A stretch of DNA of 64,000 bases from an uncultured Prevotella sp. (GTDB taxonomy: Bacteria > Bacteroidota > Bacteroidia > Bacteroidales > Bacteroidaceae). The DNA lies in assembly GCA_900315775.1 (NCBI GenBank), contig ONAJ01000022.1:1-64000 (forward strand), given 5' to 3'. Shown piece by piece: positions 1 through 7,462 of this stretch (position 1 is its first letter; each line of letters starts with the position of its first letter). The position numbers and the translations under genes are program-made. The notes under the pieces are model-generated. The model had not been told where the DNA came from and did no database searches. It saw only the letters and a program-made list of their open reading frames with translations.

Positions 1-1
1 G

Positions 2-775
2 GACATCAACTATTTTCGCAACCACGACTACCTGCCCATGCCCCTGCATGGCAACACTGGGCTGTTCAAGGAGGGCTACTACTACGGCAAATCGCCCGAT
101 TTGAAGAAATTCGTCAAGAATGAGCTGATGCCATACGTAAAAACCCACTACCGCACGTCAGGGCGTTCCCTTGGCATCGGACATTCGCTAAGTGCATCGT
201 TTGTGCTCGACGCGATGATTACCGACGACCTTTTCGACGACTACATCGCCATATCGCCCAACTGCTGCTACGACGAGTACCGACTGGCCACAGACATTGA
301 GAACCATCAATTCCAAGACCGCAAGGCACCCCGCTTCATCTATGCATCGATGTCTGGCGAGATTGACAATGGGCCTGAGTACTGGGGCGATGAGTGGAAG
401 ACGGGCTGGGAGCGTGTGAGCGCAGTTCTCAAAGACAAGGCGCACTTCCTCGAGAACACCGTCACCTCCGTGCGTACCTTCCCCGGTTACGGACATTACA
501 ATGGTTTCATGCCCAGCCTGACAGCTGCCCTGAATGACTATATCGTTTTCGGTGCCAAGAATCTGGTGAGCTATGTCGGCGAGGAGACCTATCCCGTCCA
601 CATTGAACTGCGCGGCAAGAACCTCACGGACACCATCTACATGAGGCAGTTGGGAGCGCGAGGCCATTATTTCAAATGCCGACACAGGCAACCAAATCAT
701 TCACGATGCAGAGCACGCCAACCGCGTGTACCGCCTGTGGGAGAGAAACCAGTGGATGGGAGAGTAAAAAAGTGA
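2..775 (+). CDS. Alpha/beta-hydrolase, esterase family (5' partial, probable frameshift near the end)
   Basis: The gene enters from the left edge; its frame is open from base 2. The translation has the nucleophile elbow GHSLSA (bases 179-196) and a likely catalytic histidine in GYGHYNG (near 485-505), as in D-type esterases and enterobactin-esterase-like serine hydrolases. The substrate cannot be told. After about base 656 the frame turns into low-quality sequence (CRHRQPNHSRCRARQP) and stops at 775. Shifting by one base near 655-662 instead gives a natural tail rich in N, D, E and W (DTGNQIIHDAEHANRVYRLW) that stops at 765-767, immediately before the SDR gene. I infer a +1 insertion, either a sequencing error or a true mutation. 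The family call is firm; the physiological role is unknown. Confidence 0.7.
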   Translation, partial: DINYFRNHDYLPMPLHGNTGLFKEGYYYGKSPDLKKFVKNELMPYVKTHYRTSGRSLGIGHSLSASFVLDAMITDDLFDDYIAISPNCCYDEYRLATDIENHQFQDRKAPRFIYASMSGEIDNGPEYWGDEWKTGWERVSAVLKDKAHFLENTVTSVRTFPGYGHYNGFMPSLTAALNDYIVFGAKNLVSYVGEETYPVHIELRGKNLTDTIYMRQLGARGHYFKCRHRQPNHSRCRARQPRVPPVGEKPVDGRVKK

Positions 776-783
776 AACGAACA

Positions 784-1506
784 ATGAACAAGCAAAACAT
801 CATTATCATCGGAGCAACTTCAGGCATTGGTAGGGCACTCTTCGAGAAATATGCCACTAGCAGTAACCGCATCGGTATCGTAGCCCGACGGACACATCTG
901 CTTGACGAATTGCTGCAAGAGCATCCCGACACGACCGTCACCGCCGCGGCAGACATTACCAAGCAGGACGAAATTGCACGAGCCATTGACGTCCTCCGTG
1001 CAGAACTGAAGTACATTGACCTTGTTATTGTCTGCTCGGGTACAGGCGACATCAATGCCACGTTGGACTATGCTGTGGAGCGTCCAACTATCGACACTAA
1101 CATCACAGGCTGGACGTTCGTCATTGATACGCTCTACCACATCTTCGAGCAGCAAGGCCACGGCCATCTCGTCGCCATCACCTCGGCTGGCGGACTGCGC
1201 GGAGAGCCGATGGCTCCAGCCTATAGCGCATCGAAAGCCTATCAAATCAACTACATGGAAGCCCTACGCAAGAAGGCATACAAGAGTGGCAACCATATCC
1301 ACGTCACCGATATCCGCCCCGGCCTTGTCGATACAGCTATGGCCAAGGGCGAAGGTCTGTTTTGGGTGATGTCTGTCGAGAAGGTAGCCAATCAAATCAT
1401 TGCTGCTATTCGCAAGCAGAAGTCAAAGGCATACGTTACCAAGCGCTGGCACGTCCTTGCCATCATCAACAAGAATCTTCCGTATAGCATATATAAGAAG
1501 ATGTGA
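784..1506 (+). CDS. Short-chain dehydrogenase/reductase (SDR)
   Basis: This is a 240-residue classical SDR, a likely cytoplasmic NAD(P)-dependent oxidoreductase. The dinucleotide-binding motif GATSGIG lies at about residues 10-16, a VCSG motif replaces the usual NNAG, the catalytic serine is in TSAGG (about 133), and the active-site YxxxK is YSASK (about 147-151). The frame is open further upstream to 676, but that part overlaps the esterase tail; ATG 784 gives the normal SDR start immediately before the Rossmann motif and lies 16 bases after the repaired esterase stop. The two genes are therefore probably cotranscribed. The substrate is not predictable from sequence. Confidence 0.85.
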   Translation: MNKQNIIIIGATSGIGRALFEKYATSSNRIGIVARRTHLLDELLQEHPDTTVTAAADITKQDEIARAIDVLRAELKYIDLVIVCSGTGDINATLDYAVERPTIDTNITGWTFVIDTLYHIFEQQGHGHLVAITSAGGLRGEPMAPAYSASKAYQINYMEALRKKAYKSGNHIHVTDIRPGLVDTAMAKGEGLFWVMSVEKVANQIIAAIRKQKSKAYVTKRWHVLAIINKNLPYSIYKKM

Positions 1507-1579
1507 CCCATTCACTTTATGTCTAACTTTCAAAAAAGCAACAAAATCGACGCTCAAAAATCAATTTCCCACCAAAAAG

Positions 1580-1611
1580 TTTGGTCGGTTCAATAAAAAG
1601 CATTACCTTTG
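1580..1611 (+). promoter_or_regulatory. Bacteroidota promoter upstream of hairpin RNA copy A and the Abi gene
   Basis: A TTTG at 1580-1583 and a TACCTTTG at 1604-1611 are separated by 20 bases, a perfect match to the Bacteroidota primary sigma factor -33/-7 arrangement. Transcription would start near 1617, just before the hairpin at 1623. Confidence 0.7.
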
Positions 1612-1614
1612 CAG

Positions 1615-1670
1615 CTACTAGAACCCGCCAAGCCTCTCAATGATGCTCAAATGTGCGGGTCGTTTTATTT
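1615..1670 (+). ncRNA. Candidate structured RNA (copy A) upstream of the Abi gene
   Basis: ACCCGC (1623-1628) pairs with GCGGGT (1655-1660), with a possible inner AGC/GCT pairing (1631-1633 with 1645-1647), and is followed by a T-rich run (GTTTTATTTT). The element shares CCCG..AGCCTCT...CGGGT.GTTTT with two elements downstream of the same Abi gene (2494 and 2554). It starts a few bases after a strong promoter. A structured RNA called the abiF motif is known upstream of some Abi-family genes, but I could not compare with it. It may also be a simple attenuator. Confidence 0.5.
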
Positions 1671-1697
1671 TCATACGATGACAATTGTTTATACAAT

Positions 1698-2390
1698 ATG
1701 AAATTCCAGTACTTCGAGGACGCTTTCTCTGCTGACAGAATGGGCAAGTACGTTTCGGCTTGCAATGGAGACACCCGCCGTGCCATGATGCTCTACCGCT
1801 GCAACCTCCGGCTGTCGCAGGAGATGTTCACCCTCGTCAGCTGCTTCGAGGTGACGCTCCGCAACCGCATCGACCGCCAGCTGCAAGCCCGACTCGGTGG
1901 TGATTGGCTGCGCGATGCCGTGCTGCCCGGCGGTGTGTTCTACTCAGACGCTCGCGTCGATAAAACCCGCAAAATCATCGACAATGCATATCGCGAACTC
2001 ATCCGCAAGCAGAGCTACAGCCACTCGCAACTGCTCTCAAAGATGGAGTTTGGTATCTGGAAATACCTCTACTCCAACGTCCACTATGCGCTGACCGGCC
2101 AGGTACTCCTCCGTGTGTTCCCCAACAAACCCCGTTCTACGAGGACGCTCCACTACGACAACTCCTACATGTTTGCCGCGCTCGACAGCGTGAACAACAT
2201 GCGCAACCGCATCGCCCACCACGAGCCTATCTGTTTCAATAAGACTACAGGAGCCATCGACACCTCCTATTGCCTCACCATCTACGCCCGCATCATGACG
2301 CTCTTCCAATGGATGGACATCGACAGCGGCTCACTACTCTACGGCCTCGATCATGTAGGCACATGCAGCGACAAAATCATGTCTATTTAG
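1698..2390 (+). CDS. Abi-family (Abi_2-like) HEPN-type protein
   Basis: A 230-residue soluble protein. It resembles the Abi_2/AbiD-AbiF family of phage abortive-infection proteins: an N-terminal region with RRAMMLYRCNLRLSQEMF and FEVTLRNRID, and a C-terminal MRNRIAHHEP (about residues 168-177). The last carries the R-N-x-x-x-H signature of HEPN ribonucleases, so an RNA-cleaving toxin is the likely role. The upstream frame is open to 1653, but ATG 1698 gives the natural start (MKFQYFEDAF). It is a single gene with its own promoter and is flanked on both sides by copies of a hairpin RNA motif. This suggests an RNA-regulated defence module, which is inference. Confidence 0.75.
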   Translation: MKFQYFEDAFSADRMGKYVSACNGDTRRAMMLYRCNLRLSQEMFTLVSCFEVTLRNRIDRQLQARLGGDWLRDAVLPGGVFYSDARVDKTRKIIDNAYRELIRKQSYSHSQLLSKMEFGIWKYLYSNVHYALTGQVLLRVFPNKPRSTRTLHYDNSYMFAALDSVNNMRNRIAHHEPICFNKTTGAIDTSYCLTIYARIMTLFQWMDIDSGSLLYGLDHVGTCSDKIMSI

Positions 2391-2450
2391 CCGCAAAACG
2401 TTAATAATTCTGCAAAAACGACCACGACACGCAAAAAACATCGCAAAAAG

Positions 2451-2482
2451 TTTGCAAGTATCAGGAATAATGCCTATCTTTG
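2451..2482 (+). promoter_or_regulatory. Promoter for hairpin RNAs downstream of the Abi gene
   Basis: TTTG at 2451-2454 and TATCTTTG at 2475-2482 are spaced by 20 bases. No reading frame begins just downstream; the next elements are two hairpin-plus-T-tract units at 2494 and 2554. This promoter and the one upstream of the Abi gene share the extended block AAAAAGTTTG. Confidence 0.65.
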
Positions 2483-2488
2483 CAATGT

Positions 2489-2534
2489 TCATTCCCGGTA
2501 GCCTCTGGATTCCAAGCTGTCGGGTGTTTTTTTA
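2489..2534 (+). ncRNA. Candidate short structured RNA / terminator hairpin (copy B)
   Basis: CCCGGTAGC (2494-2502) pairs over all nine positions, with two G-U pairs, with GCTGTCGGG (2516-2524), and is followed by TGTTTTTTT. The unit begins about 7 bases after a -7 box, so the predicted transcript would be only about 45 nt. Related to copies A and C. Confidence 0.55.
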
Positions 2535-2550
2535 TAAGGAGAATTCGTTA

Positions 2551-2600
2551 ATTCCTGGTAGTCCCTGACAGCCGTCAAACTATCAGGTGTTATTTTTTTA
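2551..2600 (+). ncRNA. Candidate short structured RNA / terminator hairpin (copy C)
   Basis: CCTGGTAG (2554-2561) pairs fully with CTATCAGG (2580-2587), with an inner TGAC/GTCA hairpin in the loop, then TGTTATTTTTTT. The first bases (ATTCCTGGTAG) nearly equal those of copy B, and the stem shows compensating changes (C-G to T-A, T-G to T-A). It starts 60 bases after copy B. The rest of the gap up to 2848 holds only a weak TAACTTTG box (2735-2742). Confidence 0.5.
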
Positions 2601-2848
2601 GGCGATACTGGCAATAACCGCCGTTTCATAACCCTTCTCTTCCAAATATTCACAAAACCACTGAACATTTGTTCAGACTTTCACCTCGGCAGACACTTTT
2701 TCGGTCATATCGGGTTTTTTTGTGGGACTTTCTGTAACTTTGTGGCTCGGAATGACTCTCGGAGGCGGTTACATCATGAAATGAATGCCTCAACAAAATA
2801 TTTCCGAGAAAGCCTCGTTATAATAAAAAAAGGTATAACAAAAACGAA

Positions 2849-3391
2849 ATGAATATGACCAAGCAACCCATCATCACCATCCTCCTTGCCCTCGTCTCCC
2901 TCGCCTCTTGCAGCAGCGACGAACCAAGATATGCCGACCCGGAGGCACACGAAAAGACCGTGAAGCTGAATGAGCAGTACGGGCCGCTGATGGTGGGCAC
3001 ATGGCACTATGAGAAAATCGGAGAGCGGCATCGGTATTTCGAGCGGCTGACATTCAAGGATGATGGAACGCTCACGGGCTATCGCAAGTGGCAGCAACGT
3101 GAGTTGGTCACTATTGACGGTAAGGAGCAATACACAGACTGGAAAAATGTAGGTCAGCCCACCGGCTGGGGAGATGAGGAAGACCCGATGAACGGCACGT
3201 TCACAGGGACGTGGCAGCTGAGATACTGGAGTCCCGAGGGCAACAGCGGCGAGAAGCGCAACTGCCTGCAACTGACCGCCACATACGACGAGACTACATG
3301 GCCTACTCCTGCGCCCTCACCTTCGCCTACGCCGACGCCACCACCCTCCGTTTCCAAGGCTATTATGCCAAGGATAAAGACGGTTGGGTGA
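2849..3391 (+). CDS. Small lipoprotein, lipocalin-like fold possible (probable frameshift)
   Basis: The N-terminus is a lipoprotein signal (IITILLALVSLASC, lipid-anchored Cys near residue 21). It is followed by MVGTWHYEKIGERHRYFERLTF, a pattern often seen at the start of lipocalin-like or DUF-type domains of Bacteroidota lipoproteins (W in the first strand). In the last third the frame becomes proline-rich (PTPAPSPSPTPTPPP), which looks unnatural. Reading one frame over from about 3290 gives DYMAYSCALTFAYADATTLR and continues to a stop at 3424-3426, a more natural beta-rich ending. I infer one frameshift near 3288-3296. Its function is unknown; it is probably surface or periplasmic. Confidence 0.6.
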   Translation: MNMTKQPIITILLALVSLASCSSDEPRYADPEAHEKTVKLNEQYGPLMVGTWHYEKIGERHRYFERLTFKDDGTLTGYRKWQQRELVTIDGKEQYTDWKNVGQPTGWGDEEDPMNGTFTGTWQLRYWSPEGNSGEKRNCLQLTATYDETTWPTPAPSPSPTPTPPPSVSKAIMPRIKTVG

Positions 3392-3444
3392 ATTTCCAGC
3401 GAGGAGATGCAGAACCGAGTTTCTAATCATAACAGAAAGAGAAT

Positions 3445-3744
3445 ATGAACAAGCGAACCATCATCACCGTTCTGCTCGTCCTCGTCACAATGGCGGGACA
3501 GGGACAAACGACTAAGGATAGTTGCTCTATTCCAAAGGATTCACTTTGTCAAGAAAGAATAGTCAAGTCCGACACCGTAAACTGTCCTTTGGACAGACAG
3601 TTTCTTTTAAAGCCTGATGTCACGAATAAGGAGGAAAGCAAGAGTAATTTGCCAAAGATAGCTCTCCCGAAGAATGATATTTATAGAGAGAAATTCACGA
3701 ATCTTCAATTGATAAACGTTGTAGGTAGTCATTTGTCCCGATGA
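3445..3744 (+). CDS. Short secreted protein, probably truncated
   Basis: A 99-residue product with a signal peptide (TIITVLLVLVTMAGQGQ) very similar in pattern to the N-terminus of the preceding lipoprotein (both begin K.PIIT or RTIIT then LL.LV). After the signal it is charged and low in hydrophobic content (KEESKSNLPKIALPKNDIYREK), with no recognisable domain. It begins 19 bases after the repaired stop of the upstream gene, so the two may be cotranscribed. Its shortness and the repeat-rich DNA just after it suggest a gene remnant, but a genuine small exported protein cannot be ruled out. Confidence 0.5.
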   Translation: MNKRTIITVLLVLVTMAGQGQTTKDSCSIPKDSLCQERIVKSDTVNCPLDRQFLLKPDVTNKEESKSNLPKIALPKNDIYREKFTNLQLINVVGSHLSR

Positions 3745-4213
3745 AAAAGCCGTTATATCATGATTCCAGAATCGTCTTCTGACCTATCATCCATTCATGC
3801 TCGCGCGCGCACGTGAGATTTTAAATTTTGCTGTCACTTTTGTCACTTTTGTCACAAGCCCTTTGTTTATCGGTGTTTCAGCAGTGACAACAACGTGACA
3901 AAAGTGACAACAAATTGCGAAATCGGGCAAAAGCATGGTGTTTTGTGGAAATTCTGGGCTGTTTCCCGAAATTTTCGTGGCGAAGAAACTAAGTGTGTCT
4001 TAGTTTGAAGTTAGTAGTTTCGGACGGTGAAACTAACAGTTTCAGGCGGTGAAACCAAGGGTTTCAGGCATTGAAACTCATTTGGAAACTACTTTCTGGA
4101 ACTTCCAGTTTGGCTGCGTAGCCTCAACATTTCAATGCATCGCCTTACTTATGCAAAGATACTAAATTCTTTTGGATTATACAAGGTTTGTAGCAAGAAA
4201 TATTTTTGTTTGC
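3745..4213. repeat. Repeat-rich intergenic region
   Basis: No convincing gene. It holds a C/G-rich hairpin (CTCGCG...CGTGAG, around 3800-3817), a TGTCACTTT direct repeat (3832-3855) with its inverted counterpart GTGACA...GTGACAAAAGTGACA (3884-3909), and three 22-bp tandem units with an internal GTTTC/GAAAC dyad (4016-4037, 4038-4059, 4060-4081). The promoter of the next gene follows. Confidence 0.6.
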
Positions 4214-4245
4214 TTTGCGTTAATCAAAAAAAGTTTGTACTTTTG
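4214..4245 (+). promoter_or_regulatory. Promoter of the BI-1 family gene
   Basis: TTTG at 4214-4217 and TACTTTTG at 4238-4245 with a 20-base spacer; ATG follows at 4274. Confidence 0.65.
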
Positions 4246-4273
4246 CAGTTGAATAACTTAAAAAGGATTGAAA

Positions 4274-4990
4274 ATGGAAGATAGAAATTACGTTAATTAT
4301 GTTGACGAAAGAGAATTGCAGGCGTCGTTGGCGTTTCCTGCACTCATGCGCAAGGTTTATCTTTGGATGACTTTAGCCCTTGTTATCACAGCCATAACAG
4401 CATACGGAGTTGCTACAAGTCCTGCAGCAATACAGTTTATTCTTGGCAACAGGATAGTATTCTTCGGACTCATCATTGCTGAGTTTGCTTTGGTGTTTGC
4501 CGTTGGAGGCATGATAAACAGGCTCTCCATAACTACCGCCACCTTGCTATTCACGCTGTACTCCGTAGTCAACGGTGCCACATTATCTATAATATTGCTC
4601 GCGTACACGCAGGAGAGCGTCACCCAGGTGTTCTTCATCACCGCCGGAACCTTTGCTGCGATGTCGGCAGTAGGTTATCTTACGAAGCGAGACCTCTCCA
4701 GCGTGGGCAGGATACTGTTTATGGCGCTTATTGGTTTGATTATTGCTACGGTAGTAAACATATTCTGGAAGAACAGCGGCTTTATGGCTATTCTTAACTA
4801 TCTGGGAGTATTGATTTTTGTGGGCCTCACCGCTTACGACACCCAGAAGATAAAGAACATGCTGCTTACGGCGGAAGACGGAGGAGAAGTAGGTCAGAAG
4901 ATGGCACTCTTAGGAGCGCTGACACTCTATCTGGACTTCATAAACCTATTCCTTTACCTGTTGAGGATTTTAGGAAAAGCAAGAGATTAA
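4274..4990 (+). CDS. Bax inhibitor-1 / YccA family membrane protein
   Basis: A 238-residue integral inner-membrane protein with about seven hydrophobic segments. Family marks include the N-terminal LMRKVYLWMTLALVITA, and near the end GLTAYDTQKIKNM and the closing LYLDFINLFLYLLRILG. These match the BI-1/YccA (UPF0005, TMBIM) family. Known members act as ion (Ca2+) leak channels or modulate membrane protein turnover; which applies here is unknown. ATG 4274 was chosen over TTG 4268 because it gives the usual short hydrophilic N-terminus. It stands alone, with its own promoter and a terminator immediately after. Confidence 0.88.
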   Translation: MEDRNYVNYVDERELQASLAFPALMRKVYLWMTLALVITAITAYGVATSPAAIQFILGNRIVFFGLIIAEFALVFAVGGMINRLSITTATLLFTLYSVVNGATLSIILLAYTQESVTQVFFITAGTFAAMSAVGYLTKRDLSSVGRILFMALIGLIIATVVNIFWKNSGFMAILNYLGVLIFVGLTAYDTQKIKNMLLTAEDGGEVGQKMALLGALTLYLDFINLFLYLLRILGKARD

Positions 4991-4996
4991 GAAACG

Positions 4997-5029
4997 GAGC
5001 CCTCGACGATAAGTTGAGGGTTCTTTTTT
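4997..5029 (+). terminator. Intrinsic terminator after the BI-1 gene
   Basis: AGCCCTCGAC (4997-5006) pairs with GTTGAGGGTT (5012-5021), followed by a run of T. Confidence 0.8.
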
Positions 5030-5069
5030 TATAAATATTGCAAAGCGACTAAAGAAAAGTGCATAATAA

Positions 5070-5101
5070 TTTGGTCGAACCGTATTTTTTGTATATTTTT
5101 G
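5070..5101 (+). promoter_or_regulatory. Promoter of the argR-GNAT-argG operon
   Basis: TTTG at 5070-5073 and TATTTTTG at 5094-5101, spacer 20 bases; ATG of argR at 5129. I see no clear palindromic ARG box, though AT-rich half-sites (GCATAATAAT) lie just upstream. Confidence 0.65.
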
Positions 5102-5128
5102 CAGCCGCAAATAGAATAAAAATACACA

Positions 5129-5608
5129 ATGAAGGTAAAAAACAGTAGATTGGAAGCCATAAAGATGCTCATTTCGAGTATGGAATTAGGCTCACAGGAA
5201 GAAGTTCTTCAGGCATTAGAGAAGGAAGGTTTCAGGTTGACGCAGGCAACACTTAGTCGCGACCTCAAGCAGTTGAAGGTTGCTAAGGCAGCCTCGATGA
5301 GTGGCAAGTATGTGTATGTATTGCCCAACGACACGATGTACAAGCGTGTCAGCACCCCCCACTCCATCATGGAGATGTTGCAGATAAGCGGTTTCCTCTC
5401 GATAAACTTCAGCGGAAACATAGGAGTCATCAAGACCCGTCCGGGCTATGCAAGTTCTATAGCATACAACATTGACAACAGCAACTCCACGAATATCATT
5501 GGAACTATAGCCGGTGACGACACCATACTCATTGTTATAAAAGAAGGTGTCAACACTCAGGACGTGATAAACGAATTAGGAAACGTAATTCCGAACATTA
5601 GGGGATAA
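5129..5608 (+). CDS. argR: Arginine repressor ArgR
   Basis: A 159-residue ArgR/AhrC-type regulator. The N-terminal winged helix (about residues 1-70) contains the family signature TLSRDLKQLKVAK. The C-terminal hexamerisation and arginine-binding domain contains GTIAGDDTILIV with the conserved aspartate pair. It binds arginine and controls arginine biosynthesis or catabolism. It is the first gene of the arginine block, 21 bases before the acetyltransferase gene, so it probably also regulates itself. Length and motifs are normal for the family. Confidence 0.93.
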   Translation: MKVKNSRLEAIKMLISSMELGSQEEVLQALEKEGFRLTQATLSRDLKQLKVAKAASMSGKYVYVLPNDTMYKRVSTPHSIMEMLQISGFLSINFSGNIGVIKTRPGYASSIAYNIDNSNSTNIIGTIAGDDTILIVIKEGVNTQDVINELGNVIPNIRG

Positions 5609-5629
5609 CCACACTATTCACAGCAAGCT

Positions 5630-6229
5630 ATGAGCGGCAAGAAGAACATACAGATATTAGTTGCAGACAGCTCTCACGAGAAATATATAGACACGATATT
5701 AGAAACAATATCGGAAGCGGCGAAAGTCCGCGGGACAGGTATTGCGCGTCGTACTCACGAGTATCTGCAGAAGAAGATGAACGAGGCAAAGGCAGTAATT
5801 GCCCTTGACGGAGACGTCTTCGCCGGTTTCAGTTATATCGAGACCTGGGGCAACAAGGAATACGTCACAACAAGTGGTCTTATAGTGCATCCCGACTACA
5901 GAGGACAAGGACTTGCAAAGCGCATTAAGGACATGACCTTCACGTTGGCACGAATACGTTGGCCGAAAGCAAAGATATTCTCGCTGACAAGCGGTGCCGC
6001 CGTAATGCAGATGAACACCCAGTTAGGTTACAAGCCCGTGACCTTCAACGAGTTGACCGACGACGAAGCATTCTGGAAAGGATGTGAAGGCTGCGTCAAC
6101 GTCGATGTGCTCCACAGGACAGGTCGTCGCTATTGTATCTGTACCGGAATGCTCTTCGACCCCGAGGAACACCTGCCGGCAAAGATACCACAGGAGGTAC
6201 TGGAAAGAATAGCCAAACTCAAGGATTAA
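5630..6229 (+). CDS. GNAT-family N-acetyltransferase of the arginine block
   Basis: A 199-residue GNAT acyltransferase. The acetyl-CoA loop is in HPDYRGQGLAKRIKDM (about residues 87-102, the usual R/Q-x-x-G-x-G/A pattern), preceded by the beta-strand YVTTSGLIV. It sits between argR and argG in all likelihood as one operon. It may therefore supply the N-acetyl (or N-succinyl) group to glutamate in the first step of arginine synthesis, as proposed for the equivalent gene in other Bacteroidota; that role is inferred from location. A cluster of Cys (GCEGCVNV, CICTGM) in the C-terminal half is notable. Confidence 0.8.
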   Translation: MSGKKNIQILVADSSHEKYIDTILETISEAAKVRGTGIARRTHEYLQKKMNEAKAVIALDGDVFAGFSYIETWGNKEYVTTSGLIVHPDYRGQGLAKRIKDMTFTLARIRWPKAKIFSLTSGAAVMQMNTQLGYKPVTFNELTDDEAFWKGCEGCVNVDVLHRTGRRYCICTGMLFDPEEHLPAKIPQEVLERIAKLKD

Positions 6230-6262
6230 CAGAATAAAGAAATAACAAAAAACAAAATAGAT

Positions 6263-7462
6263 ATGGAAAAGAAAAAGGTAGTAGTAGCTTTCAGCGGCGG
6301 TCTGGACACCAGCTATACCGTGATGAAGTTAGCGAAAGAAGGATATGAGGTATATGCTGCATGCGCCAATACCGGCGGTTTCAGTGCAGAGCAGTTGAAG
6401 AAGAACGAGGAAAACGCCTATAAGCTTGGTGCTAAGGAGTATGTCACCCTCGACGTTACTAAGGAATACTACGAGAAGTCGTTGAAATACATGATCTTCG
6501 GCAACGTGCTACGCAACAACTGCTACCCCATCTCCGTATCGTCAGAGCGTATCTTCCAGGCTATCGCAATAGCGCGCTATGCCAACGAGATTGGTGCTGA
6601 CGCCATAGCTCACGGCTCCACAGGTGCCGGCAACGACCAGATACGTTTCGACATGACATTCCTTGTTATGGCGCCAGGAGTGGAGATTATCACCCTTACC
6701 CGCGACAAGAAGCTCACCCGTAAGGAAGAGGTTGATTACCTCAACGAGAACGGATTCTTTGCCGACTTCACCAAGCTGAAGTACTCGTACAACGTAGGCA
6801 TCTGGGGAACGAGCATCTGTGGCGGCGAGCTTCTCGACCCGACGCAGGGACTTCCCGAAGAGGCCTATCTGAAGCACGTCACAGCAGAGAAACCCGAGAC
6901 AACACTCTGCATAACATTCGAGAAGGGCGAGATAGCAGCCGTCAACGGAGAGAAGTTCGACGACAAGGTCAAGGCTATCCAGAAGATTGAAGAAATAGGA
7001 GCAAGCTACGCCATAGGTCGCGACTGCAACGTCGGCGACACCATCATAGGCATCAAGGGTCGTGTAGGCTTTGAGGCAGCAGCACCGAAGCTCATCATCG
7101 AGGCACACCGACTGCTTGAGAAGTCAACACTCTCAAAGTGGCAGCAGTACTGGAAGGACCAGGTAGCCAACTGGTACGGAATGTTCCTCCACGAGAGTCA
7201 GTATCTGGAGCCCGTGATGCCCGACATCGAGGCTATGCTCACCTCAAGTCAGCGTAACGTCAACGGAACAGCCATCCTCAAGCTCCGTCCCTACGGATTC
7301 GAGACGGTAGGTGTTGACTCTGCCGACGACCTCACGAAGTCAAAGCTCGGAGAGTATGGTGAGACGCAGACCGGCTGGACTGCCGACGAGGCGAAGGGTT
7401 TCATCAAGGTTAGCTCCACACCGCTTCGTGTTTACTACGGAATTCATAAGAATGAGAGGTAA
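6263..7462 (+). CDS. argG: Argininosuccinate synthase
   Basis: A 399-residue enzyme that joins citrulline and aspartate with ATP. The PP-loop SGGLDTS is at about residues 10-16, and AHGSTGAGNDQIRFD, the citrulline/aspartate site, lies at about 117-131. It contains an otherwise unusual YPISVSSERIFQ in place of the commoner YPL..S..RP. It resembles the ArgG subgroup found in Bacteroidota. ATG 6263 follows the acetyltransferase gene by 33 bases. Downstream, the original argG-argC spacing is broken by the DUF559 cassette. Confidence 0.95.
   Translation: MEKKKVVVAFSGGLDTSYTVMKLAKEGYEVYAACANTGGFSAEQLKKNEENAYKLGAKEYVTLDVTKEYYEKSLKYMIFGNVLRNNCYPISVSSERIFQAIAIARYANEIGADAIAHGSTGAGNDQIRFDMTFLVMAPGVEIITLTRDKKLTRKEEVDYLNENGFFADFTKLKYSYNVGIWGTSICGGELLDPTQGLPEEAYLKHVTAEKPETTLCITFEKGEIAAVNGEKFDDKVKAIQKIEEIGASYAIGRDCNVGDTIIGIKGRVGFEAAAPKLIIEAHRLLEKSTLSKWQQYWKDQVANWYGMFLHESQYLEPVMPDIEAMLTSSQRNVNGTAILKLRPYGFETVGVDSADDLTKSKLGEYGETQTGWTADEAKGFIKVSSTPLRVYYGIHKNER

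Noticed and set aside
4016..4081. CRISPR-like array
   Set aside because: Units are tandem with no unique spacers and no cas genes nearby.
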